Shown: piece after piece, positions 52,436-60,734 of the stretch
How positions within the stretch are numbered: position 1 is the stretch's first letter
How the letters are laid out: each line of letters opens with the position of its first letter
Origin: Demequina sp.
GTDB taxonomy: Bacteria > Actinomycetota > Actinomycetes > Actinomycetales > Demequinaceae
Length of the DNA stretch: 64,000 nt
NCBI GenBank assembly: GCA_024707205.1
Contig: JANQAD010000001.1
Coordinates: forward strand, 248,001-312,000
Direction of reading: 5' to 3'
Made by a program: the position numbers and the translations under genes
The notes under the pieces: generated by a model
What the model was told of the DNA's origin: nothing
The model's database searches: none
The model's input: the letters and a program-made list of their open reading frames with translations, nothing else

Positions 52436-53450
52436 TGCGGTCTCTCTCGGTCGTCTTCCCCGGTCCCGGCCTCGTGGAGGTCGTCGAGCGCGAGGTTGAC
52501 CCTCCCGGACCGGGAGAGATCACCTGCGAGGCCCTGTCATCCCTGGTAAGCACGGGTACGGAGACGTTCTGCCTTGCCGGGCGGTTCGACCCAGGCACGT
52601 TTTGGGAGGAGTGGGTCCAGTACCCGTTCTCCCCCGGCTACTCGATGACGGCCCGCGTGATCGCGGTCGGGGATGGCGTCACAGACCTCGCGGTGGGCGA
52701 CCGCGTGGCGCTGCCAACACCCCACGCCCAGCTCGTCACGGTGGATCGCGAGCTCGCCACGCCAGTGCCGGCCGGAGTGAGCGATGAGGACGCCTGCTGG
52801 GCATCCCTCGCGGTCACCACCCAACTTGGCGTTCGGCGGTCGCGGCTTGAGCTCGGCGAATCTGTGGGAGTGGTGGGACTGGGGCTGCTGGGCCAACTTG
52901 TGGTGCGCTACCTGCGCCTCGCGGGCGCCCGCCACATCATCGCGATCGACCCCGACCCCGGCCGCCTGCGCCTGGCGGCGGACGGTGGCGCCACCGTGAC
53001 GATCGGCGCGCCCGCCGACGCGGCGGAGGAGGCGATCCGCGCGGCGACCGGCGGCGGACTGCTCGACGTCGTCTTCGACATCACGGGCCACCCCGCGGCA
53101 TTCGCGGCCGCCTCCACCTTGGTGCGGCCGCTGGGACGCCTGGTCCTGCTCGGCGACAGCCCGCAGCCGTCAGAGCAGCGCCTGGGCCCCCGCATCGTCG
53201 CCGACGCCATCTCGATCATCGGCGTGCACGCGAACACCGCCGCCACGCATCAGACGCCGCTCGATCGCTGGACCGTTGCGGAGATGACCGCGCTGTTCTT
53301 CGACTATGTGCGCGACGGCCGCATGAGCGTCGACTCGCTCATCAGCCACCGCGTCTCGCCGCGCGACGCCCCCAGCTCTACGCGGCGCTCACCGCCGACC
53401 GCAGCCAGTACATGGGCGTGCTCTTCGACTGGTCCCAGGTAACGCCGTGA
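52435..53450 (+). pseudogene. Zinc-type alcohol dehydrogenase family protein, frameshifted at the C-terminus
   Basis: An MDR-family dehydrogenase of about 338 residues: VSTGTETFCLAGRF, GYSMTARVIAVGDGVTDLAV, ESVGVVGLGLLGQLVVRYLR and DVVFDITGHPAAF with a Rossmann fold. After SHRVSPRDAP the frame breaks at C5 (53369-53373). With six C the protein ends QLYAALTADRSQYMGVLFDW, SQVTP, and stops at 53450, overlapping the next GTG by 4 bases, the expected operon layout. As written it ends at 53442 with an odd tail. ATG at 52435 is used. Confidence 0.82.
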
Positions 53451-54466
53451 CTGATCCCGTCCGCTGGGGCGTGCTCGGCGTCGCTGGCATCACTGAGGCC
53501 GTCATTCCGGCGATGCTCGCGAGCCCGTCGGTCGAGGTGGTTGGCATCGCGAGCCGCGACGGCGGCCGCGCGGCGGCCGCGGCCCAGAGATACGGCACTG
53601 CGCACAATGGCATCCTGGCCTTCGAGGGCTACGACTCTCTGCTCGCCGACCCTCGCATCGAGGCCGTCTACCTCCCCGTCCCCAACGCCCAGCACGCCGA
53701 GTGGGCCAAGCGCGCGGCGGCCGCCGGAAAGCACGTGCTGTGCGAGAAGCCGCTCGCGGTGACCGAGGCCGAGGCGCGAGAGATGGCCGCTACCGCAGCC
53801 GAACACGGCGTGCTGCTGGGCGAGGCCTTCATGTACGCGCACCACCCGCGCCTCGCGATGATCGCAAAGGCCCTGGCAGAGGGCCGCATCGGCGACGTGC
53901 GCGCCATTCACACGGTCTTCACCTTCGACGCCTCCCAAGAACTGGACCACTCGGGTTTCCAAGGCGCGCCGGGCTCGGGGGCCATCTACGATGTCGGCTG
54001 CTACGCGGTCCACGTGGCGCGTCACCTGCTGGGCAAAGAGCCCGACGCCGTGACGGCTCACGCTGCCAGCTCGGCTTTGCACGGCGACATCGACATGAGC
54101 ACGTCGTTCCTGATGGAGTTCCCGGACGGGGTCGCGTCAACGGCCCAGGTGGGCATGTGGAGCGCCGACCAAGACACGATCGACATCACGGGATCCCGCG
54201 GCCGTCTCACCGTGCCGCACGCGTTCCTGTGCGGCCCCGACGACGGGGACTTCACCATCACCGTCGACGGGGTCACGGAAACCATCTCTGTGCCGCGCGT
54301 CAACCACTACACGGCCCAGGCGGAGCACTTCGGCGCCGCCGTGCGTGGCGAGGTGACGCTACGGTTCGACGCGGCCGACGCCGTCGCGGGAACCCGGGTG
54401 CTCGAGGCGCTTACCCACTCGTGGCGCACCCGCACCAGGGTCAAGCTAGGAGAACTCGCCGGCTAG
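53447..54466 (+). CDS. Gfo/Idh/MocA family oxidoreductase
   Basis: A 339-residue dehydrogenase: VRWGVLGVAGITEAVIPAML, YLPVPNAQHAEWAKRAAAAG, GKHVLCEKPLAV (EKP) and SGAIYDVGCYAVHVARHLLG (the YDxGxY...H catalytic pattern). Resembles trihydroxy-cyclohexane or glucose-fructose oxidoreductase groups; substrate not determined. Last gene of the plus-strand operon; its end overlaps the convergent GH84 gene by 21 bases. Confidence 0.88.
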   Translation: MTDPVRWGVLGVAGITEAVIPAMLASPSVEVVGIASRDGGRAAAAAQRYGTAHNGILAFEGYDSLLADPRIEAVYLPVPNAQHAEWAKRAAAAGKHVLCEKPLAVTEAEAREMAATAAEHGVLLGEAFMYAHHPRLAMIAKALAEGRIGDVRAIHTVFTFDASQELDHSGFQGAPGSGAIYDVGCYAVHVARHLLGKEPDAVTAHAASSALHGDIDMSTSFLMEFPDGVASTAQVGMWSADQDTIDITGSRGRLTVPHAFLCGPDDGDFTITVDGVTETISVPRVNHYTAQAEHFGAAVRGEVTLRFDAADAVAGTRVLEALTHSWRTRTRVKLGELAG

Positions 54467-55786
54467 GTCCGACAGGAACATGTCCACGAGGTCGCCGAAT
54501 ACGCGCAGGCGAGCGGAACGCAGCGCCTCGAGGTCGACCATCACGGCGGCCCTGTCCGCGGCGGCCAGCTCCGGAGGCGTACCCTCGCCATCGGTCGGCA
54601 GCAGGGCGATGGCCCGGAGCACCGCCTCGAGGCAGTTCCGGTAGTGCCCGAGCCAGGGCGCGATCTCGCGACCGAGAGCGGCATTCTCGGGAGCGGCGAG
54701 CACGGCCGTCGTGTCGAGAAGCCCCTGAACGTAGGAGCCAAGCCCGGCCACAGCGTCGGGCCGGTTGCCGTACTCAAAGTCAAAGGCGAAGCGATCGATT
54801 TGGGCGGCGAGCCGGGGCGCGTCGTCGGTGCAGAGCGCGGACCCGCGGTTAGCGTCGGCGAATTCGCGCAGCGCTTCGGCGTCGCGCGGCCCGGCGATGC
54901 GTGCGATGGCCGCCTCCCAGCTGGCCTCGGCGTCGAACGAGTAGGGATCGCGCACGTAGTCCGCGAGGGACGTGAACGCGATCTTGGAGGCCTCCGCGAG
55001 GGGCATGCCATTCGCGACGATGCCGTCGGCGAACTCCCCCAGGTCCGGGTCCCTGCCCAGGTAAGGGCCGATGTGCAGCTCCCCCGTCATGGCGACGTCA
55101 TTGACCGGGAAGTTGTCCCAGTAGAGCGGCTTGCGCCCCGTGGAGTCGAGGAACACCTTGGCATCGCGAGAGTCGAGCTCGGGAGAGCAGATCGCGCGAC
55201 CCGTCCAATAGAGGCGGATCCCGGCGCGGAGCCCGCGCCCGAGTTCGGTGATGTACGGCTCGGTTCCGCGGCCCCTATACAGCGTGGGACACACGGCGAA
55301 ATCGTCAACCGTCACGGCCTCTGCCAGGCGCGATGCCACCTCGTTGACCACCGAGAGCTGCGCCTCGACGAGCGAGCCGAACGCCTCACGATCGGGTTCA
55401 TGACGCAACTCCTCGGGGATGTCGTCGAGGAACAGGGCGAAGTGCGTGACTCCCAACTCGGCGACGGACGCGAACTTCGCGAGAATCGCCTCGACGTCGC
55501 TCGCGTCGGAGTACCTCATCGACAAGCCGGGCGACAAAGCGAAGCTCACGCTCACTCCGCTGGCCTTCGCCTCCGCGACCAGTTCCGCGAGCGCCGCCCG
55601 TTCCGCGGGCGGGTACGGCTCGCGCCAAGAGCGTCGCGTGTACGGATCGTCCTTGGGTGAGTAGACGTACTCGCCGAGCCCAACCTCGGCCATGAAGCGA
55701 ATCATGTCGAGGCGTTGGGCGTGGGTCCACGGCCTTCCGTAGAAGCCCTCGATGACACCGCCGACGGCGAACCCGGCACCGTTCAC
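54446..55786 (-). CDS. GH84-type beta-N-acetylglucosaminidase
   Basis: A 446-residue enzyme without signal peptide, so cytoplasmic. GGVIEGFYGRPWTHAQRLDM opens the GH84 barrel, YVYSPKDDPYTRRSWREPYP follows, and FALFLDDIPEEL (Asp 121, Asp 122) is the catalytic pair, with CPTLYRGRGTEPYI and YWDNFPVNDVAMTGELHIGP later. GH84 removes terminal beta-linked GlcNAc by substrate-assisted catalysis; in animals the enzyme acts on O-GlcNAc. Here it lies in an import and kinase operon and probably trims imported GlcNAc glycans. Confidence 0.9.
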   Translation of the reverse strand: MNGAGFAVGGVIEGFYGRPWTHAQRLDMIRFMAEVGLGEYVYSPKDDPYTRRSWREPYPPAERAALAELVAEAKASGVSVSFALSPGLSMRYSDASDVEAILAKFASVAELGVTHFALFLDDIPEELRHEPDREAFGSLVEAQLSVVNEVASRLAEAVTVDDFAVCPTLYRGRGTEPYITELGRGLRAGIRLYWTGRAICSPELDSRDAKVFLDSTGRKPLYWDNFPVNDVAMTGELHIGPYLGRDPDLGEFADGIVANGMPLAEASKIAFTSLADYVRDPYSFDAEASWEAAIARIAGPRDAEALREFADANRGSALCTDDAPRLAAQIDRFAFDFEYGNRPDAVAGLGSYVQGLLDTTAVLAAPENAALGREIAPWLGHYRNCLEAVLRAIALLPTDGEGTPPELAAADRAAVMVDLEALRSARLRVFGDLVDMFLSDLAGEFS

Positions 55787-56532
55787 AGCGACCGCACCCT
55801 GGGTTGATACCGCTCGAACACCTCGCGATTCCGCGCGTCTCCGCCCGCCATGTTGCTCGAGTGGAACACGGCTGGCGTCACATTGGCGGCCGTCGCTTGC
55901 GCCACGGCCCGCACGGCAATGGCGTTGACGATTGCCGCTCCGACCACGGTGGACGTTGGCCCCACCGGTTGCGGCAACCCGGGAATGGTGACGGCCGCGT
56001 CGCCGGGGACACCGCCGTTGTCGATCACCACATCGGCGATGCGAAGGAGCGGGCCGCCGTCGCCGTAGAGGGACTGGGGAGAGTTCGCGTGGTTGACGCT
56101 CAGGATCGCGATCACGGGCATCCCAACCGCATGCGCCGCCTCCGCGAGTTCCACCGCGACCCGATTGCCCCCGGAGTTTGAGGCGACGATGAGCACATCG
56201 CCGGGCGCGACAGTCAGGGTTTCGAAGATCGCAATGCCGCGCCCGGTCTCGCGCTCGAGGACTGTGGACGTGACGGCCGAGTGGTGGAGCATGAGCTCAT
56301 CGCGCAGGATCGGATCGACCGCGGCGAGGCCGCCGGCCCGGTAGAAGAGTTCCTCCGCGAGCATGTGCGAGTGGCCGGAGCCGAACACATGCACCAGGGC
56401 ATCGGCCGCGATCGCGTCGGCCACGAGGTCTCCCGCGCGCTCGATCTGGGCTAGTTGGGTGGTGAGCGCCCGGTCGATGAGCGAGCGGGCGTGCTCCAGG
56501 TATTGGATGACGGGATCGCCGACGCAGCTCAT
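55783..56532 (-). CDS. SIS domain sugar isomerase-like protein (UPF0309 type)
   Basis: A 249-residue protein with the SIS fold: HVFGSGHSHMLAEELFYRAG, GDVLIVASNSGGNRVAVELA and EAAHAVGMPVIAILSV. It resembles the UPF0309 group of phosphosugar-binding proteins. The family can be isomerases or etherases for aminosugar phosphates. Overlaps both operon neighbours by 4 bases. Exact reaction unknown. Confidence 0.85.
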   Translation of the reverse strand: MSCVGDPVIQYLEHARSLIDRALTTQLAQIERAGDLVADAIAADALVHVFGSGHSHMLAEELFYRAGGLAAVDPILRDELMLHHSAVTSTVLERETGRGIAIFETLTVAPGDVLIVASNSGGNRVAVELAEAAHAVGMPVIAILSVNHANSPQSLYGDGGPLLRIADVVIDNGGVPGDAAVTIPGLPQPVGPTSTVVGAAIVNAIAVRAVAQATAANVTPAVFHSSNMAGGDARNREVFERYQPRVRSL

Positions 56533-57452
56533 GCGGAACGCCTCCAGTAGGTGATCAGGCCATCGTACGGTCCGGCATTCGTGGCGCTTGCGAGCCGCAG
56601 GCATCCGTCGAGCGGTCCCCCTGCCGCCGCGCGGACGTCGAGCCCGGCCTCGCGCAAGCACGGCACCAACGCCGAGCGCAGCGCCGTGCCTTCGCCGACC
56701 ACACGGCCGCTGAGCGCCACGGGCGCGACCCCGGAGTGCCACGTCGCGGCGGCGGCGACGGCGGTATCGGTGAGCTCACGCGCCGCCGAGTCGATGATCG
56801 CCGTCGCGGCCGCATCGCCGGCGACCGCCGCCGCCTGCACGTCTACGGCAAACTCGGCGATCGCGTGCACGGCGCGCGGCAGCGAGTGCAGGTGCGCCGC
56901 GAGATCGGCGTGGGCGCCGAAGCGGGCATCGCAGGCATCCGCGAGCGCGGTCGCGCCGCCGCGACCGTCCCGCTCGCGCAAGACAGCGCCGACCCCTCGC
57001 GACCCGATCCAGAAGGCGCCGCCGCCGTCCCCGAGAAGAAACCCGTCGCCGTCGACCCTGACGGCCTCGCCCACATCGTTGACGCCCAGGCAGGCAACAC
57101 CCGTGCCCACCGTGAGCGAGATCCCTACGCCCTGCGGAAACGCGCCCGCGTGGGCGGTGACCGCGTCCCCAGCGAGCCACACCTCGCCCACCGGTAGCTT
57201 CTCGGCGAGCCGCCGAACAAAGTCGTCGCGGTCTGCCGGCGTGGCCGGAAGGGTGGTGAGACCGAGCACCATACGGTCGATGCGCGTCGGGCCGTCACCA
57301 AGCTGCGCCCACGCTTCCGCGACGCGCTCAATCACGAGGCCAGCAACGTCGGCCTCGAGGCGACCGACGCCGCCAACGGTCACCGGGTGCGGCGATCCGA
57401 CCACCTGCACTCGGATCGTCGACGCGCCGCCGTCGACTCCGACGAGCGTCAC
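56529..57452 (-). CDS. BadF/BadG family ATPase, probable amino-sugar kinase (second copy)
   Basis: A 307-residue ASKHA-fold protein: VGVDGGASTIRVQVVGSPHP, LTVGTGVACLGVNDVGEAVR and FLLGDGGGAFWIGSRGVGAV, with a C-terminal ALSGRVVGEGTALRSALVPC. It differs from the copy at 50544 in the phosphate-binding loop (DGGAST instead of DGGNSK). Overlaps the SIS gene by 4 bases. A natural pairing would be phosphorylation of GlcNAc or a related sugar released by the GH84 enzyme. Confidence 0.8.
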   Translation of the reverse strand: MTLVGVDGGASTIRVQVVGSPHPVTVGGVGRLEADVAGLVIERVAEAWAQLGDGPTRIDRMVLGLTTLPATPADRDDFVRRLAEKLPVGEVWLAGDAVTAHAGAFPQGVGISLTVGTGVACLGVNDVGEAVRVDGDGFLLGDGGGAFWIGSRGVGAVLRERDGRGGATALADACDARFGAHADLAAHLHSLPRAVHAIAEFAVDVQAAAVAGDAAATAIIDSAARELTDTAVAAAATWHSGVAPVALSGRVVGEGTALRSALVPCLREAGLDVRAAAGGPLDGCLRLASATNAGPYDGLITYWRRSA

Positions 57453-57465
57453 TTCACTGCTTCCA

Positions 57466-58323
57466 TTACTGCACCGAACCCTCGGTGACGCCCGCGATCA
57501 CCTGCCGGTGGAAGATCACGTAGATCGCGATCATCGGGATGGTGATGATGGACAGGGCCGCGAAGAGCGTGGGGTAGTCGGTGGAGTACTTGCCGGTGAA
57601 TGCGAGCAGGCCCGACGGGATGGTGAGCAGGTTGTCGTCCACCACATAGAGGATGGAGAGCAGGAACTCGTTCCACGACGACAGCACGGAGAACACGGCC
57701 ACGGTGGCGATGCCGGGAACCATGAGCGGCGTGACGATGCTCCACAGCATGCGCAGGTCACCCGTTCCGTCCATGCGCGCGGCCTCGAAGAGCTCTTTGG
57801 GCAGCGCGTCCATGTAGGTCTTGAGGAGAAAGACCGCGAGCGCGAGGCCAAGCCCCGCGTAGGGGATGATGAGCGCCCAGCGCGTGTTTAGCAGGTAGAA
57901 CGCATCGAAGATGCGCGACTGCGCCGTGAGGTACGACTGCACGGGCAGCAGCAGGCCCAGCACGAACGTGCCAAGCAGGATGTTCTTTCCGCGGAACTCG
58001 AAACGGCTGAACGCGTAGGCGGCGCACAGTCCCGTGATCAGGATCGCGGACACGGAGACAAACGTGACGATGAAGCTGTTGAGGACGTACTGACCCAGGT
58101 TCCCGCGCTCCCATGCCTCGGCCCAGACGCCGAGATCCAGGTGGGTGGGGAGGGCGAACGGCGACTGGAAGATCTCGCGTTTGGTCTTGAAGGACGACAT
58201 CACCATCCACAGCATCGGGACCACGAAGATCACCGACAGTGCGATCATCACGCCGTGGTAGACCGTGCGGCTGCCGACGACGCGAGTGACGGCGCGGGGT
58301 TCGCGGGTGCTAGTCGACACCAT
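57466..58323 (-). CDS. Carbohydrate ABC transporter permease (MalG-like)
   Basis: A 285-residue six-helix permease. The EAA loop is ELFEAARMDGTGDLRMLWSI before TPLMVPGIATVAVFSV. ATG at 58323 has GGAGG just upstream; ATG at 58332 is an alternative. It overlaps the upstream permease by 14 bases. Part of the importer feeding the amino-sugar pathway. Confidence 0.92.
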   Translation of the reverse strand: MVSTSTREPRAVTRVVGSRTVYHGVMIALSVIFVVPMLWMVMSSFKTKREIFQSPFALPTHLDLGVWAEAWERGNLGQYVLNSFIVTFVSVSAILITGLCAAYAFSRFEFRGKNILLGTFVLGLLLPVQSYLTAQSRIFDAFYLLNTRWALIIPYAGLGLALAVFLLKTYMDALPKELFEAARMDGTGDLRMLWSIVTPLMVPGIATVAVFSVLSSWNEFLLSILYVVDDNLLTIPSGLLAFTGKYSTDYPTLFAALSIITIPMIAIYVIFHRQVIAGVTEGSVQ

Positions 58324-59191
58324 TGCCTCCATCCTTCGTGCGCAAGCGCACCAGCACGAGGCCGATCGTCACGACCACCACGGTCATGATCGTCGACAGC
58401 GCCGCGCCGTAGCCGAGGTCGTGGAAGCGGAATACCACCTCGACCAGATACGTGGTGATGATCTCCGTGGCGTGGTCGGGGCCGCCGTTGGTCATGACGT
58501 AGAAGAGGTCAAAGCTCTGGAATGCGCCGGTGACACACAGCAGGATCGCGACCTCGATCATCGGCCGGATCATGGGCACCTTGACCCTGAAGAAGACCTG
58601 CCACTGGCTTGCGCCGTCGATCGTCGCCGCCTCGAGCACGTTCTTCGGGATGCGCATGAGTGCCGCGTAGAAGATCGCCATATAGAAGCCCGCGTAGATC
58701 CATCCGGAGACGAGGCTCACCGCGATGAGGGCCGTGCTGGGGTCGCCGAGCCAGACCCTCGTGAGGCTGTCGAGACCCAGACCGCGCAACGTGCCGTTGA
58801 TCAGGCCGATGTCGTCGCTGTAGACGAAGCTCCACAGCACCGCGATGACGAGCATGGGCAGCACCACGGGCACAAAGAACGCGACGCGATAGAACGCAGT
58901 CTTGCGGCCCGCGGCCGTTACCAGCCCCGCGAGCACCAGCCCCGCGAATACCTCGAAGATCAGGGTGAATCCGATGTAGATGAAGGTATTGCCGTAGGCC
59001 TTGAGGTAGATCTCGTCACGGAAGGCACGCGCGAAGTTGTCAAGACCCACCCAGCTGAGGGTGTCCGTGCCGCTCCAGTTGGCGAAGCTCAACCCGGTGT
59101 TCGCGAGCGCCGGGATGAGCACCACGAAGGCGAAAACCGCGAAGGCGGGCGCCAACAGCAGGTAGGGCGTCCAGGCGCGAACTGGTTTCAC
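58310..59191 (-). CDS. Carbohydrate ABC transporter permease (MalF-like)
   Basis: A 293-residue permease starting VRAWTPYLLLAPAFAVFAFV, with six helices and the EAA loop NVLEAATIDGASQWQVFFRV followed by KVPMIRPMIEVAILLC. Encoded 71 bases downstream of the binding protein, with a strong hairpin between them. No ATPase gene in the operon. Confidence 0.92.
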   Translation of the reverse strand: MKPVRAWTPYLLLAPAFAVFAFVVLIPALANTGLSFANWSGTDTLSWVGLDNFARAFRDEIYLKAYGNTFIYIGFTLIFEVFAGLVLAGLVTAAGRKTAFYRVAFFVPVVLPMLVIAVLWSFVYSDDIGLINGTLRGLGLDSLTRVWLGDPSTALIAVSLVSGWIYAGFYMAIFYAALMRIPKNVLEAATIDGASQWQVFFRVKVPMIRPMIEVAILLCVTGAFQSFDLFYVMTNGGPDHATEIITTYLVEVVFRFHDLGYGAALSTIMTVVVVTIGLVLVRLRTKDGGNGVD

Positions 59192-59214
59192 GGTATGAGG
59201 TCCTCGGTGAGAGA

Positions 59215-59248
59215 GGGTGTGGACCCGGGCAGTGCCGGGTCCACACCC
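59215..59248. promoter_or_regulatory. Intercistronic stem-loop between binding-protein and permease genes
   Basis: A perfect 14-bp inverted repeat, GGGTGTGGACCCGG (59215-59228) and CCGGGTCCACACCC (59235-59248), with a 6-base loop. It lies after the binding-protein stop on the minus strand. In other ABC operons such hairpins protect the upstream message so that more binding protein than permease is made. Confidence 0.75.
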
Positions 59249-59262
59249 AACCTATGGATGGA

Positions 59263-60558
59263 TCAGCCTGCGGAGTCCAGGCGAGACTGCGCGGTGTCGA
59301 GCGCCTCTTGCGGCGTCGAGGTGCCGCCGATGACGGCCGCCGCGGCGTCGTAGAAGGCCGCCGCCACCTCGATGTCGTGTCCGCTGTCGGCAGGGGTGAC
59401 GAGCGTGCTCGCGCTGCTCAGCATCTCCGCGAGGCTCACCGTGCGCGGGTCTGCGTCCACGCCGGCGAACGGGTCGATGGTCATCGGCGCGAGGCCCGCC
59501 TCGGCCCACGCCTTAGTGCCCTCCTCGTCGACCATCATCGCGAGCAGGTCGATGGTCTCGTCGATGTGCTGCGACTTCGCGTTCACCATGAAGCCCGTCG
59601 AGATGCCGAGCACACTGCTCTGGTCTCCCTTTCCGCTTGGGATCGCGGGCAGGTTGAAGTAGTCGAAGTCCAGACCCTCCGCGTCCGTCGCGGCGTCGGC
59701 CATGAGCCAGCTGCCGATCTGGATGGTCGCGGCCTTCTGCAGGAAGAACTGCGTGTTGGCCTCGTCGTCGGCGAGCGCGTTGACGCTGTCGTTGACGTAC
59801 GGGGCGAGGGACGCGAGGTACCCGAAGGCCTCCACCATCTCCGGCGAGTTGAGCGGCGCCTTCCCGTCCATCGTGTCCGCATAGAGGTCCTCGCCAACAA
59901 CGCGGGAGGCGATCTGCGAAGCCACCGAACCCACGGGCCACTGGTCCTTGTTGCCAAATACCAGGGGCGTCTTTCCCGAGTCGAGGATCGCCTGGTTGAC
60001 CGCGAGGTACTCATCCCAGGTGGTGGGCACCGTCAGGCCCAGGTCCTCGAAGACCGACTTGTCGTACCACACCACGTTGGTGACATCGCCGGTCCACGGC
60101 ACCATGTACGTACCGGAGCCGTCCACGTCCATGTTGGTGAATGCGCCGTCGTTGAAGCGGCCGGCGAACTTGTCGCTCGCGAGGGCCTCCGTGAGGTCGT
60201 AGCCATTGCCGTCCGCGACGTGGCCGGCCATGCGCGGGCCCGACCACTCGAAGTAGGCGTCCGGGGCCTCGCGGCTCGTGAGCAGCGTCGGCAGGCCGGT
60301 CGTCTGGTAGATGTCATCTTCCTGGATGACGACCTCGACGGTGCGGTTGGGGTACTTCTCGTGGTACCGGTCCGCGAGCACATCGAACTGGCTGTCGACG
60401 GCATCTCCCGAACTGCCCATGGCAATTCGGAGCGTGATGTTGTCGCCATCGCCGCTGGAATCCCCATTCGGCGAACTGCATGCGGCCAATACGAGCGAGG
60501 CCGCTGCGCAGAGTCCTGCCACAGCTGCAAGGCGTCCGCGGGTCCGAGTCGTTGACAT
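59263..60558 (-). CDS. Sugar ABC transporter substrate-binding lipoprotein
   Basis: A 431-residue exported lipoprotein: lipobox LVLAAC (Cys about residue 26), then an N/D-rich linker, NITLRIAMGSSGDAVDSQFD, YFEWSGPRMAGHVADGNGYD and VVWYDKSVFEDLGLTVPTTW in the usual binding-protein pattern. Full length and in frame. A GAGAGGG site precedes the ATG. A perfect operator palindrome lies 92 bases upstream. Probable ligand is a GlcNAc-containing oligosaccharide, inferred from the downstream GH84 enzyme. Confidence 0.92.
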   Translation of the reverse strand: MSTTRTRGRLAAVAGLCAAASLVLAACSSPNGDSSGDGDNITLRIAMGSSGDAVDSQFDVLADRYHEKYPNRTVEVVIQEDDIYQTTGLPTLLTSREAPDAYFEWSGPRMAGHVADGNGYDLTEALASDKFAGRFNDGAFTNMDVDGSGTYMVPWTGDVTNVVWYDKSVFEDLGLTVPTTWDEYLAVNQAILDSGKTPLVFGNKDQWPVGSVASQIASRVVGEDLYADTMDGKAPLNSPEMVEAFGYLASLAPYVNDSVNALADDEANTQFFLQKAATIQIGSWLMADAATDAEGLDFDYFNLPAIPSGKGDQSSVLGISTGFMVNAKSQHIDETIDLLAMMVDEEGTKAWAEAGLAPMTIDPFAGVDADPRTVSLAEMLSSASTLVTPADSGHDIEVAAAFYDAAAAVIGGTSTPQEALDTAQSRLDSAG

Positions 60559-60649
60559 GTGTCCCTCTCCATTCACGCACCATCGGCGGCGACTCGGCGT
60601 GTGCTGGAGACACGGTCCGTGCGATCGTCGTCGAAGCATCGGAAAACGA

Positions 60650-60668
60650 GTTAGTAAACCTTACTAAC
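60650..60668. promoter_or_regulatory. Perfect ROK-type operator palindrome
   Basis: GTTAGTAA-ACC-TTACTAAC: 8-bp arms around a 3-base centre, 92 bases upstream of the binding-protein start codon. It matches the site at 49276-49294 in front of the ROK gene in 15 of 19 positions. ROK/NagC-type operators are AT-rich palindromes of this length. Very likely the site through which the local repressor controls this operon. Confidence 0.75.
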
Positions 60669-60734
60669 CTGTGGAGCCAGTGAACCGCCTCGTCGCTTTC
60701 TTGTCAATCTGAGGGCGGTTCTGGGGCCGCATTG

